Program-made: the position numbers and the translations under genes | Assembly (NCBI GenBank): GCA_015067975.1 | Contig: SVLK01000010.1 | Coordinates: 1 to 49,785, forward strand | DNA: 49,785 bases | Source of the DNA: Oscillospiraceae bacterium | GTDB taxonomy: Bacteria > Bacillota > Clostridia > Oscillospirales > Oscillospiraceae | Direction: 5' to 3' | In this document: positions 7,714-16,849 of the stretch, piece by piece | Position numbering within the stretch: position 1 is the stretch's first letter | Layout: each line of letters opens with the position of its first letter | Notes under the pieces: model-generated | The model's database searches: none | Told to the model about the DNA's origin: nothing | What the model saw: the letters and a program-made list of their open reading frames with translations, nothing else

Positions 7714-9135
7714 TTATTTGATCCATTTGTCAAAGCCAAAGTAGTTACGTGTGTTGTAGTAGCTGATGTTCTCCACCAGAGAACTCAGCAGCTCCCTATC
7801 CATGGGATATTCGCCGTTTTCCGCCATAGTGCCCAACAGGTTGCACAGGATCCGGCGGAAGTATTCGTGACGGGTGTAGCTGAGGAAGCTGCGGCTGTCG
7901 GTGAGCATACCCACAAAGGTGCCCACGGCGCCCAGCGCCATCAGATCGGTAAGTTGATGTTCCATGCCCTTCTTGTGGTCATTGAACCACCAGGCGCTGC
8001 CCATCTGCATGCGGCCGGGCACGCTGCTGTTGGTCTGGAACGAGCCCATAATGGTGGCCACCACAGCGTTGTCGGCAGGATTGAGGGAGTAGAGCACGGT
8101 GCGGGGCAGTGCGCCGTCCCGCTCCAGCAGGCTCAGGAGCCGTGCCAGCGTGGGTGCGGTGTCACCGGCATCGTTGATGGCATCGTAACCGGTGTCGGCG
8201 CCCAGCTTTTCAAACATGGTGGCAGAAGCGTTGCGTACGCAGCTGAAGTGCAGCTGCATGGCCCAGTCCTTCTCCACATAGGCCTTGGCACAGGTGCGCA
8301 GCACGGCGGTCTGGAACGCCTCGGACTCGGCCATGCTGATGGCCTCGCCGGCGCGTCCGCGCTGCAGGATATTGTTGAGCACTTCTTCCGAGGCGGTTCG
8401 GCAGACGATCTTATCCAGTCCGTGATCGCTGACGCGGCAGCCGGCAGCGTGGAAGAACTCGATGCGATTCAAAAGTGCCTGCCGCAGATCGTCCATAGAG
8501 GTGATGCTGATGCCGGCGGCCTTTTCCAGCTTTTCGATGTAGGCACCGAAGTCCGGCTTGTCGGGGCGGGAGGCCTTGTCGGGCCGGAAGGTAGGCAGCA
8601 CGGCGCTCTTAACAGAAGCGTCGGCGGCGATGGCCAGATGGTGGCGCAGATCATCCGCCGGATCGTCGGTGGTGCAGATCAGCTGCACGTTGCTCTTTTC
8701 CATCATGCCCCGGGCGGACATGTCCTCACGCTGCAGCGCAGCGTTGCAGGCGCGATAAACTTCGTCGGCATTTTTGGCGCTCAGCGGCTCATAGATGTCG
8801 AAGTAGCGCTGCAGCTCCAGATGCGTCCAGTGATACAGCGGGTTGCCGGCCAGCATCGGCAGCGTGGCGGCCCAGGCGCGGAACTTTTCCTCGTCGCTGC
8901 CATCGCCGGTGATCAGGCGTTCCGGAACGCCGCACGAGCGCATGGCGCGCCACTTATAGTGGTCACCACCCAGCCATACCTGCGTGATGGTCGAAAAATG
9001 CCGGTCTTCGGCGATCTCCGCCGGGTTGATATGGCAGTGATAGTCGATGATCGGCATGCGTGCAGCGTGCTGGTGATAGAGCGTGCGGGCCGTGTCATTG
9101 AGCAGCAGGAAATCCTTGTCCATAAACGGCTTCAT
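7714..9135 (-). CDS. uxaC: Glucuronate (uronate) isomerase
   Basis: A 473-residue member of the uronate isomerase family in the amidohydrolase superfamily. It converts D-glucuronate to D-fructuronate, and D-galacturonate to D-tagaturonate. The metal-site motif DYHCHI lies at residues 31-36, and GAVGTFVGMLTDSRSF and YTRHEYFRRILCN are the conserved C-terminal segments. The length is normal for the family. A GAGGTG site precedes the ATG. It is the first gene of the leftward operon and is divergent from the fructuronate-reductase-like gene, which uses its product. Confidence 0.97.
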   Translation of the reverse strand: MKPFMDKDFLLLNDTARTLYHQHAARMPIIDYHCHINPAEIAEDRHFSTITQVWLGGDHYKWRAMRSCGVPERLITGDGSDEEKFRAWAATLPMLAGNPLYHWTHLELQRYFDIYEPLSAKNADEVYRACNAALQREDMSARGMMEKSNVQLICTTDDPADDLRHHLAIAADASVKSAVLPTFRPDKASRPDKPDFGAYIEKLEKAAGISITSMDDLRQALLNRIEFFHAAGCRVSDHGLDKIVCRTASEEVLNNILQRGRAGEAISMAESEAFQTAVLRTCAKAYVEKDWAMQLHFSCVRNASATMFEKLGADTGYDAINDAGDTAPTLARLLSLLERDGALPRTVLYSLNPADNAVVATIMGSFQTNSSVPGRMQMGSAWWFNDHKKGMEHQLTDLMALGAVGTFVGMLTDSRSFLSYTRHEYFRRILCNLLGTMAENGEYPMDRELLSSLVENISYYNTRNYFGFDKWIK

Positions 9136-9196
9136 TGTGCTTCACCTCTTCATTTTGTTCGCAAAGCGGTGGGCATTTGCCCCCATTCTTGAGGCC

Positions 9197-9225
9197 AGTA
9201 TAGCACTGGTATATCAGAAAAGCAA
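9197..9225 (-). promoter_or_regulatory. Promoter of the uxaC operon with embedded operator-like palindrome
   Basis: On the minus strand, TTGCTT (9220-9225), a 17-base spacer and TATACT (9197-9202). The spacer holds CTGGTATATCAG (9206-9217). This is an imperfect palindrome that differs by one base in its core from the TGGTATACCA core of UxuR/ExuR-type operators of FCD-family GntR regulators. Confidence 0.65.
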
Positions 9226-9295
9226 TAGTATTTTTTAAAAATCTTAAAACCCTTGAAAATAAAGGAAAAAATAAAAATACAGGTGATATATTTCC

Positions 9296-9323
9296 TTGAC
9301 ATTTTGCGGCGGCGGGTATACTC
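9296..9323 (+). promoter_or_regulatory. Promoter of the uxuB-like gene and gntR, with operator-like -10
   Basis: TTGACA (9296-9301), a 15-base spacer and TATACT (9317-9322). The -10 lies inside GGGTATACTC (9314-9323), a second GGTATAC-type near-palindrome, so a repressor here would block RNA polymerase. Confidence 0.55.
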
Positions 9324-9390
9324 TGTAGATGAGTATGGAAGCGAGGCGGAAAAAGAACGCCGCCACACAAAAACAAAGGAGGACTCGTCT

Positions 9391-11007
9391 ATGAAACTCT
9401 CCAACGCATCTATCGCGGAAAATCGCGCATTGTTTGAAGCCAAGGGCTACGAAATGCCTCAGTTCGACCGCGAAGTCATGATAGCCAATACCGCCGCACG
9501 CCCTACGTGGGTACATTTCGGCGCCGGCAATATTTTCCGCGGCTTTTTGGCACCGCTGAGCCAGCAGATGCTCAACGAGGGCCTGACGGATACCGGTATT
9601 GTGGTGGCGGTGGGGTTTGACTCCTCGCTGCTGGACGCCGTTTATCGTCCCTATGATAATCTGGCTGTGGTGGCAACGCTGTGTGCCGACGGTGAGATCC
9701 GCAAGAAAGTGGTGGCCAGCATGGCCGATACCATCTGCATGGTCCACGGCGGCGAAGAGTGGGAGCGACTGCTGGATGCTTTCCGCAACCCCTCACTGCA
9801 GATGGCCAGCCTGACCATCACCGAGAAGGGCTATAACTATCTGGACGGCGAGGGCAATGTGCTGCCCAACGTACTGAAAGATATGGAGGCCGGTCCTGCC
9901 GGTGCTGTGGGCTATCTGGGCCGTATCACGGCGCTGTGCCACGCCCGCTTTGTGGCCGGCGGCGCGCCTATTGCGCTGGTGAGTATGGATAACTGCTCCC
10001 ACAATGGAACGCGTCTGGAAGCTGCCGTGCTGGCCATTGCCGAAGGCTGGCTGCAGCGTGGACTGTGTGAGAGCACCTTTGTGGCCTGGCTGCGCGACCG
10101 CAGCAAGATCGCCTTCCCCTGGAGCATGATCGATAAGATCACCCCCCGCCCCGACGAATCGGTGCAGCAGATGCTGGAAGCCGACGGACTGGAGGGCATG
10201 GAGCTGCATGTGACCCGCCACGGTTCTTACGCCGCCGCTTTCGTCAATACGGAAGAGGCTCAGTATCTGGTGATCGAGGACAAGTTCCCCAACGGCCGTC
10301 CTCCGCTGGAGAAGACCGGCGTCATCTTCACCAACGGTGAAACGGTGGATATGGTGGAGACCATGAAGGTCTGCACCTGCCTTAATCCCCTGCATACCGC
10401 CATGTCCGTGGTGGGCTGCCTGCTGGGCTTTAAGCGCATCAACGAGGAGATGAAGGATGCCGATCTGGCTGCGCTGGTCAACCGCGTTGGCTATGTGGAA
10501 GGCCTGCCCGTAGTGGTGGATCCCGGCGTTATCGATCCCAAGGCATTTATTGACGAGGTAATCGGCAAGCGTTTCCCCAACCCCTTCCTGCAGGATGATC
10601 CCCGCCGCATCGCCACCGATACATCCCAGAAGATCCCGGTGCGCTTCGGCAACACCATCCGCAAGTATGCTGCGCGCGACGATCTGGATGTGCGCGATTT
10701 GAAGTGCATCTCCTTCGTGCTGGCTGCGTGGTGCCGCTACCTGATGGCTATCGACGATACCGGTGCCGCCTTTACGCCCAGCGATGACCCCATGCTGCCG
10801 CAGCTCATGCCGCTGCTGGAAAAGGTGGAGCTGGGCAAGCCCTGCGACGTTCATGCAACGCTGCAGCCCATTTTGTCCAATGCCACCATCATGGGCAGCG
10901 ATTTGTATGAGATTGGTCTGGGCGAGCAGGTGGAGCAGTATTTCGCCAAGCTCATCACCGGCCCCGGTGCCGTGCGCGAGCAGCTGCATAAGGTAGTGAA
11001 CGAGTAA
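9391..11007 (+). CDS. uxuB: Fructuronate reductase-like mannitol dehydrogenase family protein
   Basis: A 538-residue long-chain polyol dehydrogenase. The NAD-binding motif HFGAGNIFRGF is near the N-terminus. The catalytic signature K-x5-N-x2-H is visible as KVCTCLNPLH. Family members reduce fructuronate to mannonate (UxuB) or tagaturonate to altronate (UxaB). The pairing with uxaC, and a downstream pathway that makes sense only from mannonate, favours UxuB, but substrate choice cannot be read directly. The ATG at 9391 follows AAAGGAGG at eight bases; the longer frame from 9253 contains the promoter. It forms an operon with the gntR gene 12 bases downstream. Confidence 0.88.
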   Translation: MKLSNASIAENRALFEAKGYEMPQFDREVMIANTAARPTWVHFGAGNIFRGFLAPLSQQMLNEGLTDTGIVVAVGFDSSLLDAVYRPYDNLAVVATLCADGEIRKKVVASMADTICMVHGGEEWERLLDAFRNPSLQMASLTITEKGYNYLDGEGNVLPNVLKDMEAGPAGAVGYLGRITALCHARFVAGGAPIALVSMDNCSHNGTRLEAAVLAIAEGWLQRGLCESTFVAWLRDRSKIAFPWSMIDKITPRPDESVQQMLEADGLEGMELHVTRHGSYAAAFVNTEEAQYLVIEDKFPNGRPPLEKTGVIFTNGETVDMVETMKVCTCLNPLHTAMSVVGCLLGFKRINEEMKDADLAALVNRVGYVEGLPVVVDPGVIDPKAFIDEVIGKRFPNPFLQDDPRRIATDTSQKIPVRFGNTIRKYAARDDLDVRDLKCISFVLAAWCRYLMAIDDTGAAFTPSDDPMLPQLMPLLEKVELGKPCDVHATLQPILSNATIMGSDLYEIGLGEQVEQYFAKLITGPGAVREQLHKVVNE

Positions 11008-11019
11008 GGGAGGTATCCC

Positions 11020-11715
11020 ATGACCCATTTAGCCATTCCACCCAAAAGAGAGGGTGAGAGCGGCCGGCAGTATGCCTACCGCGTGCTGTATTACGGCATC
11101 ATGTCGCTGCAGCTGCCGCCCAGCATGGTGCTCAGCGACAGTGAGCTGAGTCAGGCACTGCAGATCAGCCGTACGCCCATCCGCGAGGCCATTGTCTCGC
11201 TGCAGGAGGCCAAGCTGGTGGAGGTGTATCCCCAGCGCTCCAGCTGCGTGTCGCGAATCGATCTGGACGCCATTGAAGAGGGCGTATTTCTGCGTTATCA
11301 TACGGAGTGCGCCGTGTTCCGCGAAGCTGTCCATAAAGTGGACGGAGCTGCCGTGGGCCGGCTGCGCGCCAATCTGCTGGAGCAGCAGCGCTGCCTGGAA
11401 AGCGGCGACCTCTACGGCTATTTTGAAAGAGATAACGCTTTCCATAAGGAACTCTACCTCATGGCCGGTAAGCCGTGGGTGTGGGAAACGGTGTCACGCA
11501 TCGTGACCCACCATGACCGCGTGCGGCTGCTGCAGGCGCAGCTGGGCGACGAGCAGCTGTGGCAGGCCCACCGCGAGCATTGGGAGATACTGGATACGCT
11601 CATGTCCCGCAGCGAGAAGAACATGGATGAGTTCTTCCACGGCCATCTGACTGCCGGGTACCGCCATGCGCTGCCGGAACTGATCCGCCGCTTTCCCGAA
11701 TACTTTGTACTGTAA
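11020..11715 (+). CDS. GntR/FadR (FCD) family transcriptional regulator
   Basis: A 231-residue repressor-type protein. The N-terminal winged HTH (about residues 18-80) has the signature LQISRTPIREAIVSLQEAKLV, typical of GntR proteins. The C-terminal FCD all-helical domain has the Asp and His pattern DNAFHKELY, then histidines near ITHH and AHREHWEIL that bind a metal and the effector acid. Its place behind the uxuB-like gene and opposite uxaC makes it the likely sensor of a hexuronate, fructuronate or mannonate, binding the GGTATA sites at 9206 and 9314. A GGAGGT site precedes the ATG. Confidence 0.92.
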   Translation: MTHLAIPPKREGESGRQYAYRVLYYGIMSLQLPPSMVLSDSELSQALQISRTPIREAIVSLQEAKLVEVYPQRSSCVSRIDLDAIEEGVFLRYHTECAVFREAVHKVDGAAVGRLRANLLEQQRCLESGDLYGYFERDNAFHKELYLMAGKPWVWETVSRIVTHHDRVRLLQAQLGDEQLWQAHREHWEILDTLMSRSEKNMDEFFHGHLTAGYRHALPELIRRFPEYFVL

Positions 11716-11750
11716 AAAAAAACCGCAAACCTACGGGTTTGCGGTTTTTT
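11714..11750. terminator. Bidirectional terminator between gntR and the RND gene
   Basis: CCGCAAACC (11723-11731), loop TACG, GGTTTGCGG (11736-11744), with A9 on the left and T6 on the right. Confidence 0.92.
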
Positions 11751-11756
11751 GGCGCT

Positions 11757-14700
11757 TTAAATATCAAGAATCTTCAAATCCTCTTCGTCCACCACATGGA
11801 CGTCCTTGGTGGCCACCATGTCATACATGCACGGCACGACCAACAGCGTCATCAGCGTGGCATAGGTCAGACCGCCGATACATACCAAAGCCACCGGCTG
11901 CATAAAAGCCGTACCGGCATTTTTGGCAAAGGCCATCACGATCAGACCGAGGATCGTGGTGATGGAGGTCATCAAAATAGGACGCAAGCGGGTAATGCCT
12001 GCCTCGATGATCGCCTCGCGGCGGGGCGTTCCTTCGGCGCGCAGCTGGTTGATGTAGTCCACCAGCACAATGCCGTTGTTGACGATGATGCCCACCAGCA
12101 TTACAAAGCCGATCAGTGAAATGACACTGACTTCAATGCCGGCCAGCAGCAGCGCGATGAAGCCGCCGGTAAAGGCCAGGGGAATCGTAAACATGACGAT
12201 GAAAGGTTCGCGCAGTGACTGGAACTGTGCCACCATGATGAAATAAACCAACACGATGCCCAGCAGCAGCATCAGCATCAGCTGCCCCATGGCCTCCATG
12301 ATCATCTCGTTTTCGCCCTGGAAGGAGATCTTCACGCCTGCGGGCAACTCTACGTCAGCGACAGCCTTCTGTACAGCGGAGGTCACCAATGTTACATTGT
12401 GGCCTTCAGCGATGGCAGCCGACACCGTCACATAACGGCGCTGTTCGCTGTGCTTGATGCTGTTGAGGCTGACTGTCTCTTCAATGGTGGCAACTTCGGA
12501 GAGCTTGAAAGATTTGGCGTCTGTTTCCTCGCTCTCTTCGCCGGTGCTTTCTGCTTCGCCGCCCATCATGCTCATCATATTGCTCATGCCGCCGCCCATG
12601 GAAGAAGTGCCCATCATAGCACCCATGGAGCTGCCGCCCATGGCGGAGGACATGCTGGTGTCCACAGAAATTTCCAGATCCATCAGCGTATCGCGTGTCA
12701 GCCGCTGTCCCTCGGCCCCCTCAATGGAAACATCTACATCCATGCCGTCCAGCGTCATGTCGGAGCCGGTGGAGGAGGTAGTCAGGGCCTGTGCCACCTG
12801 CATGTAGATCTGTGCCACGGTCATACCCTTTTTCATGGCGGCGTTGCGGTCAATGGAAATGTGCAGTGCGTTGACGGCCTCTTCCAGACCATCGGATACC
12901 TCGGCAGTACCCTCCACCTCTGCCATTTTGGCGCTCAATGCCTTGGCGGCCTGCTGCAGCGCTTCCATGTCCTCACCATACACCTGCAGCGATACGCCGC
13001 TGCCTGTGAGCATGGTGGTCATGCTGTCCATCGCGCCGGAGGCAGTGACGGTGCAGTTCATGTCGGCGCACAGTTCTTCGATCTTTTTGCCTGCTGCGGC
13101 GCCGGATTGATCCTCCGGCACGATCACATAGGCGGTCACGTCATAAGAACCGCTGCCTCCCATAGAGCTCATCATGCCGCTGCTGTCAGCGGTCATGCTG
13201 GCGCCTACCGTTTCTACGTGTTCCACCGTAGCGGCGCGGCGCAACACTTCGTCGGCCATTTCCATGGCCTTTTCACGCTCTGTACCTTCCGGCATGGTGA
13301 TGGTCAGATTCACCGTGTTCATGTCGATCGATGGCATAAAGGTGAAGCCGCGGCCTAAGGCCAGCGCGGCAGAGCCGAGCAGCAGCACCACGGAAAGCAG
13401 CAGCACCACGGCTTTGTGCTCCAGTGACCATGCGACGGCTTTGCGGTAAGCAGGTGCCAGCCGGTCCAGAACGCTGGGTTTCTGGGGTTTTTCCTTGCGC
13501 AGCATACCCGATGCCATGGCGGGAACCAACGTCAGTGCCACGATCAGGCTGGCCATCAGCGAGTAAGTCATGGTCAGCGCCAGATCGGTAAAGAGCTGGC
13601 GAGTCAGACCTTCCACAAAGACAATGGGGACGAATACGCATACGGTAGTCAGCGTGGAGGCGGTGATCGCACCCATCACCTGTTGTGCGCCGGACACGGC
13701 GGCCTGAATCACATTGGCACCTTTATTGCGCAAGCGATAAATATTCTCAATGACGACAACCGAGTTATCCACCAGCATACCCACTGCCACGGCCAAGCCG
13801 CTCAGGGAGATCATGTTGATGGTCACGCCGGAGAAGTACATCAGTACAATGGCGAATACGAGGCTCACGGGGATGGAGCACAGCGTAATGACGGTGGGGC
13901 GCAGATCCCGCAGGAACAGCCACAAAATCACCACCGAGAACACGATGCCCCAGCCGAGGCTGGAGAGGATGGAGTTGATGATCAGGTAGATATAGTCGCC
14001 CTGATCCATCAGCGGAACAAAGCTCAGACCCTCATATTCTGCCTCCAGCTCTTCAAAACGCTCCTTGATATTGTTGGAAACCTCCGCCGTGGCGTGGGTG
14101 GATTGTTTGGTAAAGTTGGCAATTACGCCGTTTTCGCCGTTGAGTCGGGCGTAAATTTGATTGGAGTTGTCGGTGATGAACACATCCGCCACATCCTGCA
14201 TCCGGATGGGCTCTACGCCGTCTATTCCCAGATCGAAAAGGATCATCTCCTGCAGTGCCTGTTGGGTGTCGATGGTATCACCCACGGAAACCATGTAGCT
14301 GACGCCGTCCTGTTCCACATAACCGGCAGGCATGGAGAAGTTCTGTGCTGTCAGCAGCGCGGAGATGGTGGAAATATTCAGCGCTGCGCCCATGTCGGCC
14401 TGCTCCAGCGCAGTGTCACGGGAAGCCTCCAGCTGAGCGAGGCCGCTGTCGATTTCGCTCAGTGCCATCTGTAACTGTACGTTGGCGGTCATCAGCTGGG
14501 TGATGCCGTCCACCAGAGAAATGGCGCCGCTGCTGATCTCATCCACAATTTTGGTGGTATCCAGATTTTCCAGCGCGTCCAGCCGCTCCGCCAGATCCTC
14601 CAGCTCTTCACGGCTTTGCTCGATATCCTGCTCCAGATCCTCGGAGGAACTGTTCAGCGCGGAGATCTCCAACTCCACTGCTGCCAGATCTGCCTGCAGT

Positions 14701-15638
14701 CGGATATACTCCGGATCGGTTTCGATTGCAGCGATGCGCAGCGCCTTTTCTGCCTCGCTCAACGCGGGATCTTGTTCAATTTCCTCTATGTTTGCCTCGT
14801 AAACGGCCAGTTCTTCCTCCAACTCCGTCTGCCGCTCCTGCAGCTGCTGCAGCTTTGTCAGCCGCTCCGCCTCTGCATCGGCGGCGCCGCGCAGCTCCTC
14901 CAGCGCGCCTGCGATAGAATCCACTGCCTGCGCCACCGTTTCCTCGGTGGCATTGGCCATCGCAGCCTGTACCGCCTCAATCTGAGCGCGGGCATCGCGC
15001 AGCTGTCCTTCCGCATCGTCCAGCGCCTGAGAGATAGAGTCACTCAGCCGCTCCGTCAGATCGTCCAGCTTCTCCTGATTGAGCAGTACGTGCAGCTGCC
15101 GCTCCACAATACCGCTGACATCCACACTGGCTACGCCGCTGATACCGGCCAACTTGTCGTTCAGCGTGTCTTCCACAAATTCCGACAGTTCATGCACGTC
15201 TTTTCCTGCATAGGAAATGGCGGCCACCTGTACCGGCAGCATGGAAGGGTTGATCTCCAGCACATAGGGCGTACCTACTGTATCGTCCCAGCTGCTCTCC
15301 AGTGCAGAGATCTTTTGCTGGATATCCACACTGATGCTGTCCATGTTGACACCGTCCTCAAATTCCAGCGTCACCATAGACACACTGTTCTGTGAGGTAG
15401 AGGAAACGGACTTGATTTGATCCAGCGTCGCCATGGATTGTTCCATGGGGCGGGTGATGTCCGTTTCAATGGCTTCAGGGCTGGCACCGGGATCGCTGGT
15501 CACAATGATCACATAGGGAAAATCCATGTTGGGCAGCAGGTCCGGCGTCATTTTCAGATAGGCTACCACGCCCAGAATCAAAACGGCCAGCACCAACACA
15601 TACACAGTCAGCGGCTTTTTAGCGCTGAATTTTGGCAT
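11757..15638 (-). CDS. RND family efflux transporter with coiled-coil and Met-rich insertions
   Basis: A 1293-residue AcrB/SwrC-like hydrophobe/amphiphile pump, longer than the usual 1000-1050. It has membrane segments near residues 8-28, 550-710, 740-765 and 1115-1275, with the proton-relay Asp in VAVGMLVDNSV (about 618-628). The first extracellular loop carries an extra predicted coiled coil (about 185-365). The second large loop has a Met/Gly/Ser-rich insert (about 994-1027, eleven Met) followed by an acidic stretch. No fusion protein or outer-membrane channel is adjacent, as expected in a monoderm; the coiled coil may replace the adaptor. A GAAGGAG site precedes the start. Substrate unknown; lipid, peptide or metal export are possibilities. 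Confidence 0.92.
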   Translation of the reverse strand: MPKFSAKKPLTVYVLVLAVLILGVVAYLKMTPDLLPNMDFPYVIIVTSDPGASPEAIETDITRPMEQSMATLDQIKSVSSTSQNSVSMVTLEFEDGVNMDSISVDIQQKISALESSWDDTVGTPYVLEINPSMLPVQVAAISYAGKDVHELSEFVEDTLNDKLAGISGVASVDVSGIVERQLHVLLNQEKLDDLTERLSDSISQALDDAEGQLRDARAQIEAVQAAMANATEETVAQAVDSIAGALEELRGAADAEAERLTKLQQLQERQTELEEELAVYEANIEEIEQDPALSEAEKALRIAAIETDPEYIRLQADLAAVELEISALNSSSEDLEQDIEQSREELEDLAERLDALENLDTTKIVDEISSGAISLVDGITQLMTANVQLQMALSEIDSGLAQLEASRDTALEQADMGAALNISTISALLTAQNFSMPAGYVEQDGVSYMVSVGDTIDTQQALQEMILFDLGIDGVEPIRMQDVADVFITDNSNQIYARLNGENGVIANFTKQSTHATAEVSNNIKERFEELEAEYEGLSFVPLMDQGDYIYLIINSILSSLGWGIVFSVVILWLFLRDLRPTVITLCSIPVSLVFAIVLMYFSGVTINMISLSGLAVAVGMLVDNSVVVIENIYRLRNKGANVIQAAVSGAQQVMGAITASTLTTVCVFVPIVFVEGLTRQLFTDLALTMTYSLMASLIVALTLVPAMASGMLRKEKPQKPSVLDRLAPAYRKAVAWSLEHKAVVLLLSVVLLLGSAALALGRGFTFMPSIDMNTVNLTITMPEGTEREKAMEMADEVLRRAATVEHVETVGASMTADSSGMMSSMGGSGSYDVTAYVIVPEDQSGAAAGKKIEELCADMNCTVTASGAMDSMTTMLTGSGVSLQVYGEDMEALQQAAKALSAKMAEVEGTAEVSDGLEEAVNALHISIDRNAAMKKGMTVAQIYMQVAQALTTSSTGSDMTLDGMDVDVSIEGAEGQRLTRDTLMDLEISVDTSMSSAMGGSSMGAMMGTSSMGGGMSNMMSMMGGEAESTGEESEETDAKSFKLSEVATIEETVSLNSIKHSEQRRYVTVSAAIAEGHNVTLVTSAVQKAVADVELPAGVKISFQGENEMIMEAMGQLMLMLLLGIVLVYFIMVAQFQSLREPFIVMFTIPLAFTGGFIALLLAGIEVSVISLIGFVMLVGIIVNNGIVLVDYINQLRAEGTPRREAIIEAGITRLRPILMTSITTILGLIVMAFAKNAGTAFMQPVALVCIGGLTYATLMTLLVVPCMYDMVATKDVHVVDEEDLKILDI

Positions 15639-15698
15639 AAACTATCGCTCCTTCAGAAGAAATGCGGCATTTTCTGCGAAATACAATTTAACTTTGGT

Positions 15699-15727
15699 AT
15701 TCTAACACCCCTGCACCCAGATTTCAA
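15699..15727 (-). promoter_or_regulatory. Promoter of the RND pump gene
   Basis: On the minus strand, TTGAAA (15722-15727), a 17-base spacer and TAGAAT (15699-15704). Confidence 0.65.
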
Positions 15728-15759
15728 TGTCGCGGGAGAATTGTTCACGAAACTGTTAC

Positions 15760-15793
15760 AAAAAAGCGCCCCGAACCCATCGGGTCCGGGGCG
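15760..15793 (-). terminator. Terminator of the GntR/UTRA gene
   Basis: CGCCCCGAACCC (15767-15778) pairs with GGGTCCGGGGCG (15782-15793) around ATC; a T run follows on the minus strand. Confidence 0.88.
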
Positions 15794-15803
15794 AAAAAAG
15801 TGA

Positions 15804-16583
15804 TTATTCGTCGATGGTGCGCACAAAGGTCATGTTGCCCTTCTGCATATGTACATCCAGCCGCACGCGGTCACCGCGTATGTAGCTGCAGGTGTACTCG
15901 TAGATGCGGCCATCCTCGGTTCTGGTACGGCGCTGATGATAAAACGCGCACGAACCGATGTCAACTTTCAGCAAACGGGCGCGCTGCTCATCCAGCGTTA
16001 CCGTCTCGTAGGAATCGTCTGCGGCAAAGGGTGTGATGCCCACATGATACAGGAGGCTGTAAAAGCTGTGGGTCTGCACCATCTGCTTGGTCAGATTGGG
16101 ATAGATATATTGCGGATAGTAAGAGGTCTCCAGAATCAGCGGCTTTCCATCCACGTTACGAATACGGGTGAAGCAGTAGACCTGTGTGCCTTCCTTCAGA
16201 TCCATCTTGCGGCAGATCTCAGCAGAGGGGACGATCAGGTCAAAATCCACCAGTGTGGAAGAGGGAGTCTTGCCCATGGAGGAGACTTCCGTGGTGAAAG
16301 AGTACCGTACGCCGCGGCGATTGGTGGTGGGATCGGCAACAAAGGTACCTTTACCGCGCTTGCGCACGACGAGGCCCTCTTCCTCCAGCTCGCCGACTGC
16401 CTGACGTACCGTGTTACGGCTCACATCCAGCGCGCGGCACAGCTCCGCCTCGGAGGGCAGCAGAGCGCCCACGGCCAGCGTGCCGGAAGCGATCTGTCGC
16501 TTGATAATGCCAACAAGCTGAGTATACAGCGGAATATCGCTGCTGAGCGAAAGCTTGCTGCTCAAAATGGGATTGTATTCCAT
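15804..16583 (-). CDS. GntR/HutC-family regulator with UTRA domain
   Basis: A 259-residue regulator. The winged HTH occupies about residues 10-80 (IPLYTQLVGIIKRQI, then LPSEAELCRALDVSRNTVRQ). The UTRA ligand-binding domain covers about 95-245. Family members sense sugar phosphates, amino sugars, histidine-pathway compounds or fatty acids. No metabolic gene is adjacent: gap lies upstream with its own terminator and the RND pump downstream behind this gene's terminator. Its target is therefore unknown. The ATG at 16583 has an AAAGGA site; the upstream ATG at 16619 is unlikely. Confidence 0.9.
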   Translation of the reverse strand: MEYNPILSSKLSLSSDIPLYTQLVGIIKRQIASGTLAVGALLPSEAELCRALDVSRNTVRQAVGELEEEGLVVRKRGKGTFVADPTTNRRGVRYSFTTEVSSMGKTPSSTLVDFDLIVPSAEICRKMDLKEGTQVYCFTRIRNVDGKPLILETSYYPQYIYPNLTKQMVQTHSFYSLLYHVGITPFAADDSYETVTLDEQRARLLKVDIGSCAFYHQRRTRTEDGRIYEYTCSYIRGDRVRLDVHMQKGNMTFVRTIDE

Positions 16584-16753
16584 AAATGTGGGTTCCTTTC
16601 CCCAACCATAAGATTTCACTTTTCGATTATACCACAGGGAACTGGAAAATGGTAGATAAAATATGATGAAACAGCGGAAAAATCCACCAAAAACGGATAT
16701 TTAAGAAAACGATTTTCCAAATAGTGGTGAGAAGTCTTCCTGTTTTTTAATTT

Positions 16754-16800
16754 TCCGCAAGCCAACAGCGCCGCCTCGATAGGCGGCGCTGTCAGCGGAA
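16754..16800 (-). terminator. Long hairpin downstream of gap
   Basis: ACAGCGCCGCCT (16765-16776), loop CGAT, exact complement (16781-16792), extended by an outer TTCCGC/GCGGAA pair. The T run on the minus strand is poor, so termination strength is uncertain. Confidence 0.6.
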
Positions 16801-16849
16801 CAAAAAAGAAGGAAAACTTCGGAGAAAAGCGAATTGTATTCTCTACCGC

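Noticed and set aside
9253-9390. 46-residue N-terminal extension of the uxuB-like protein
   Set aside because: The extension covers the promoter and the ribosome binding site of the ATG at 9391, which begins the normal family N-terminus.
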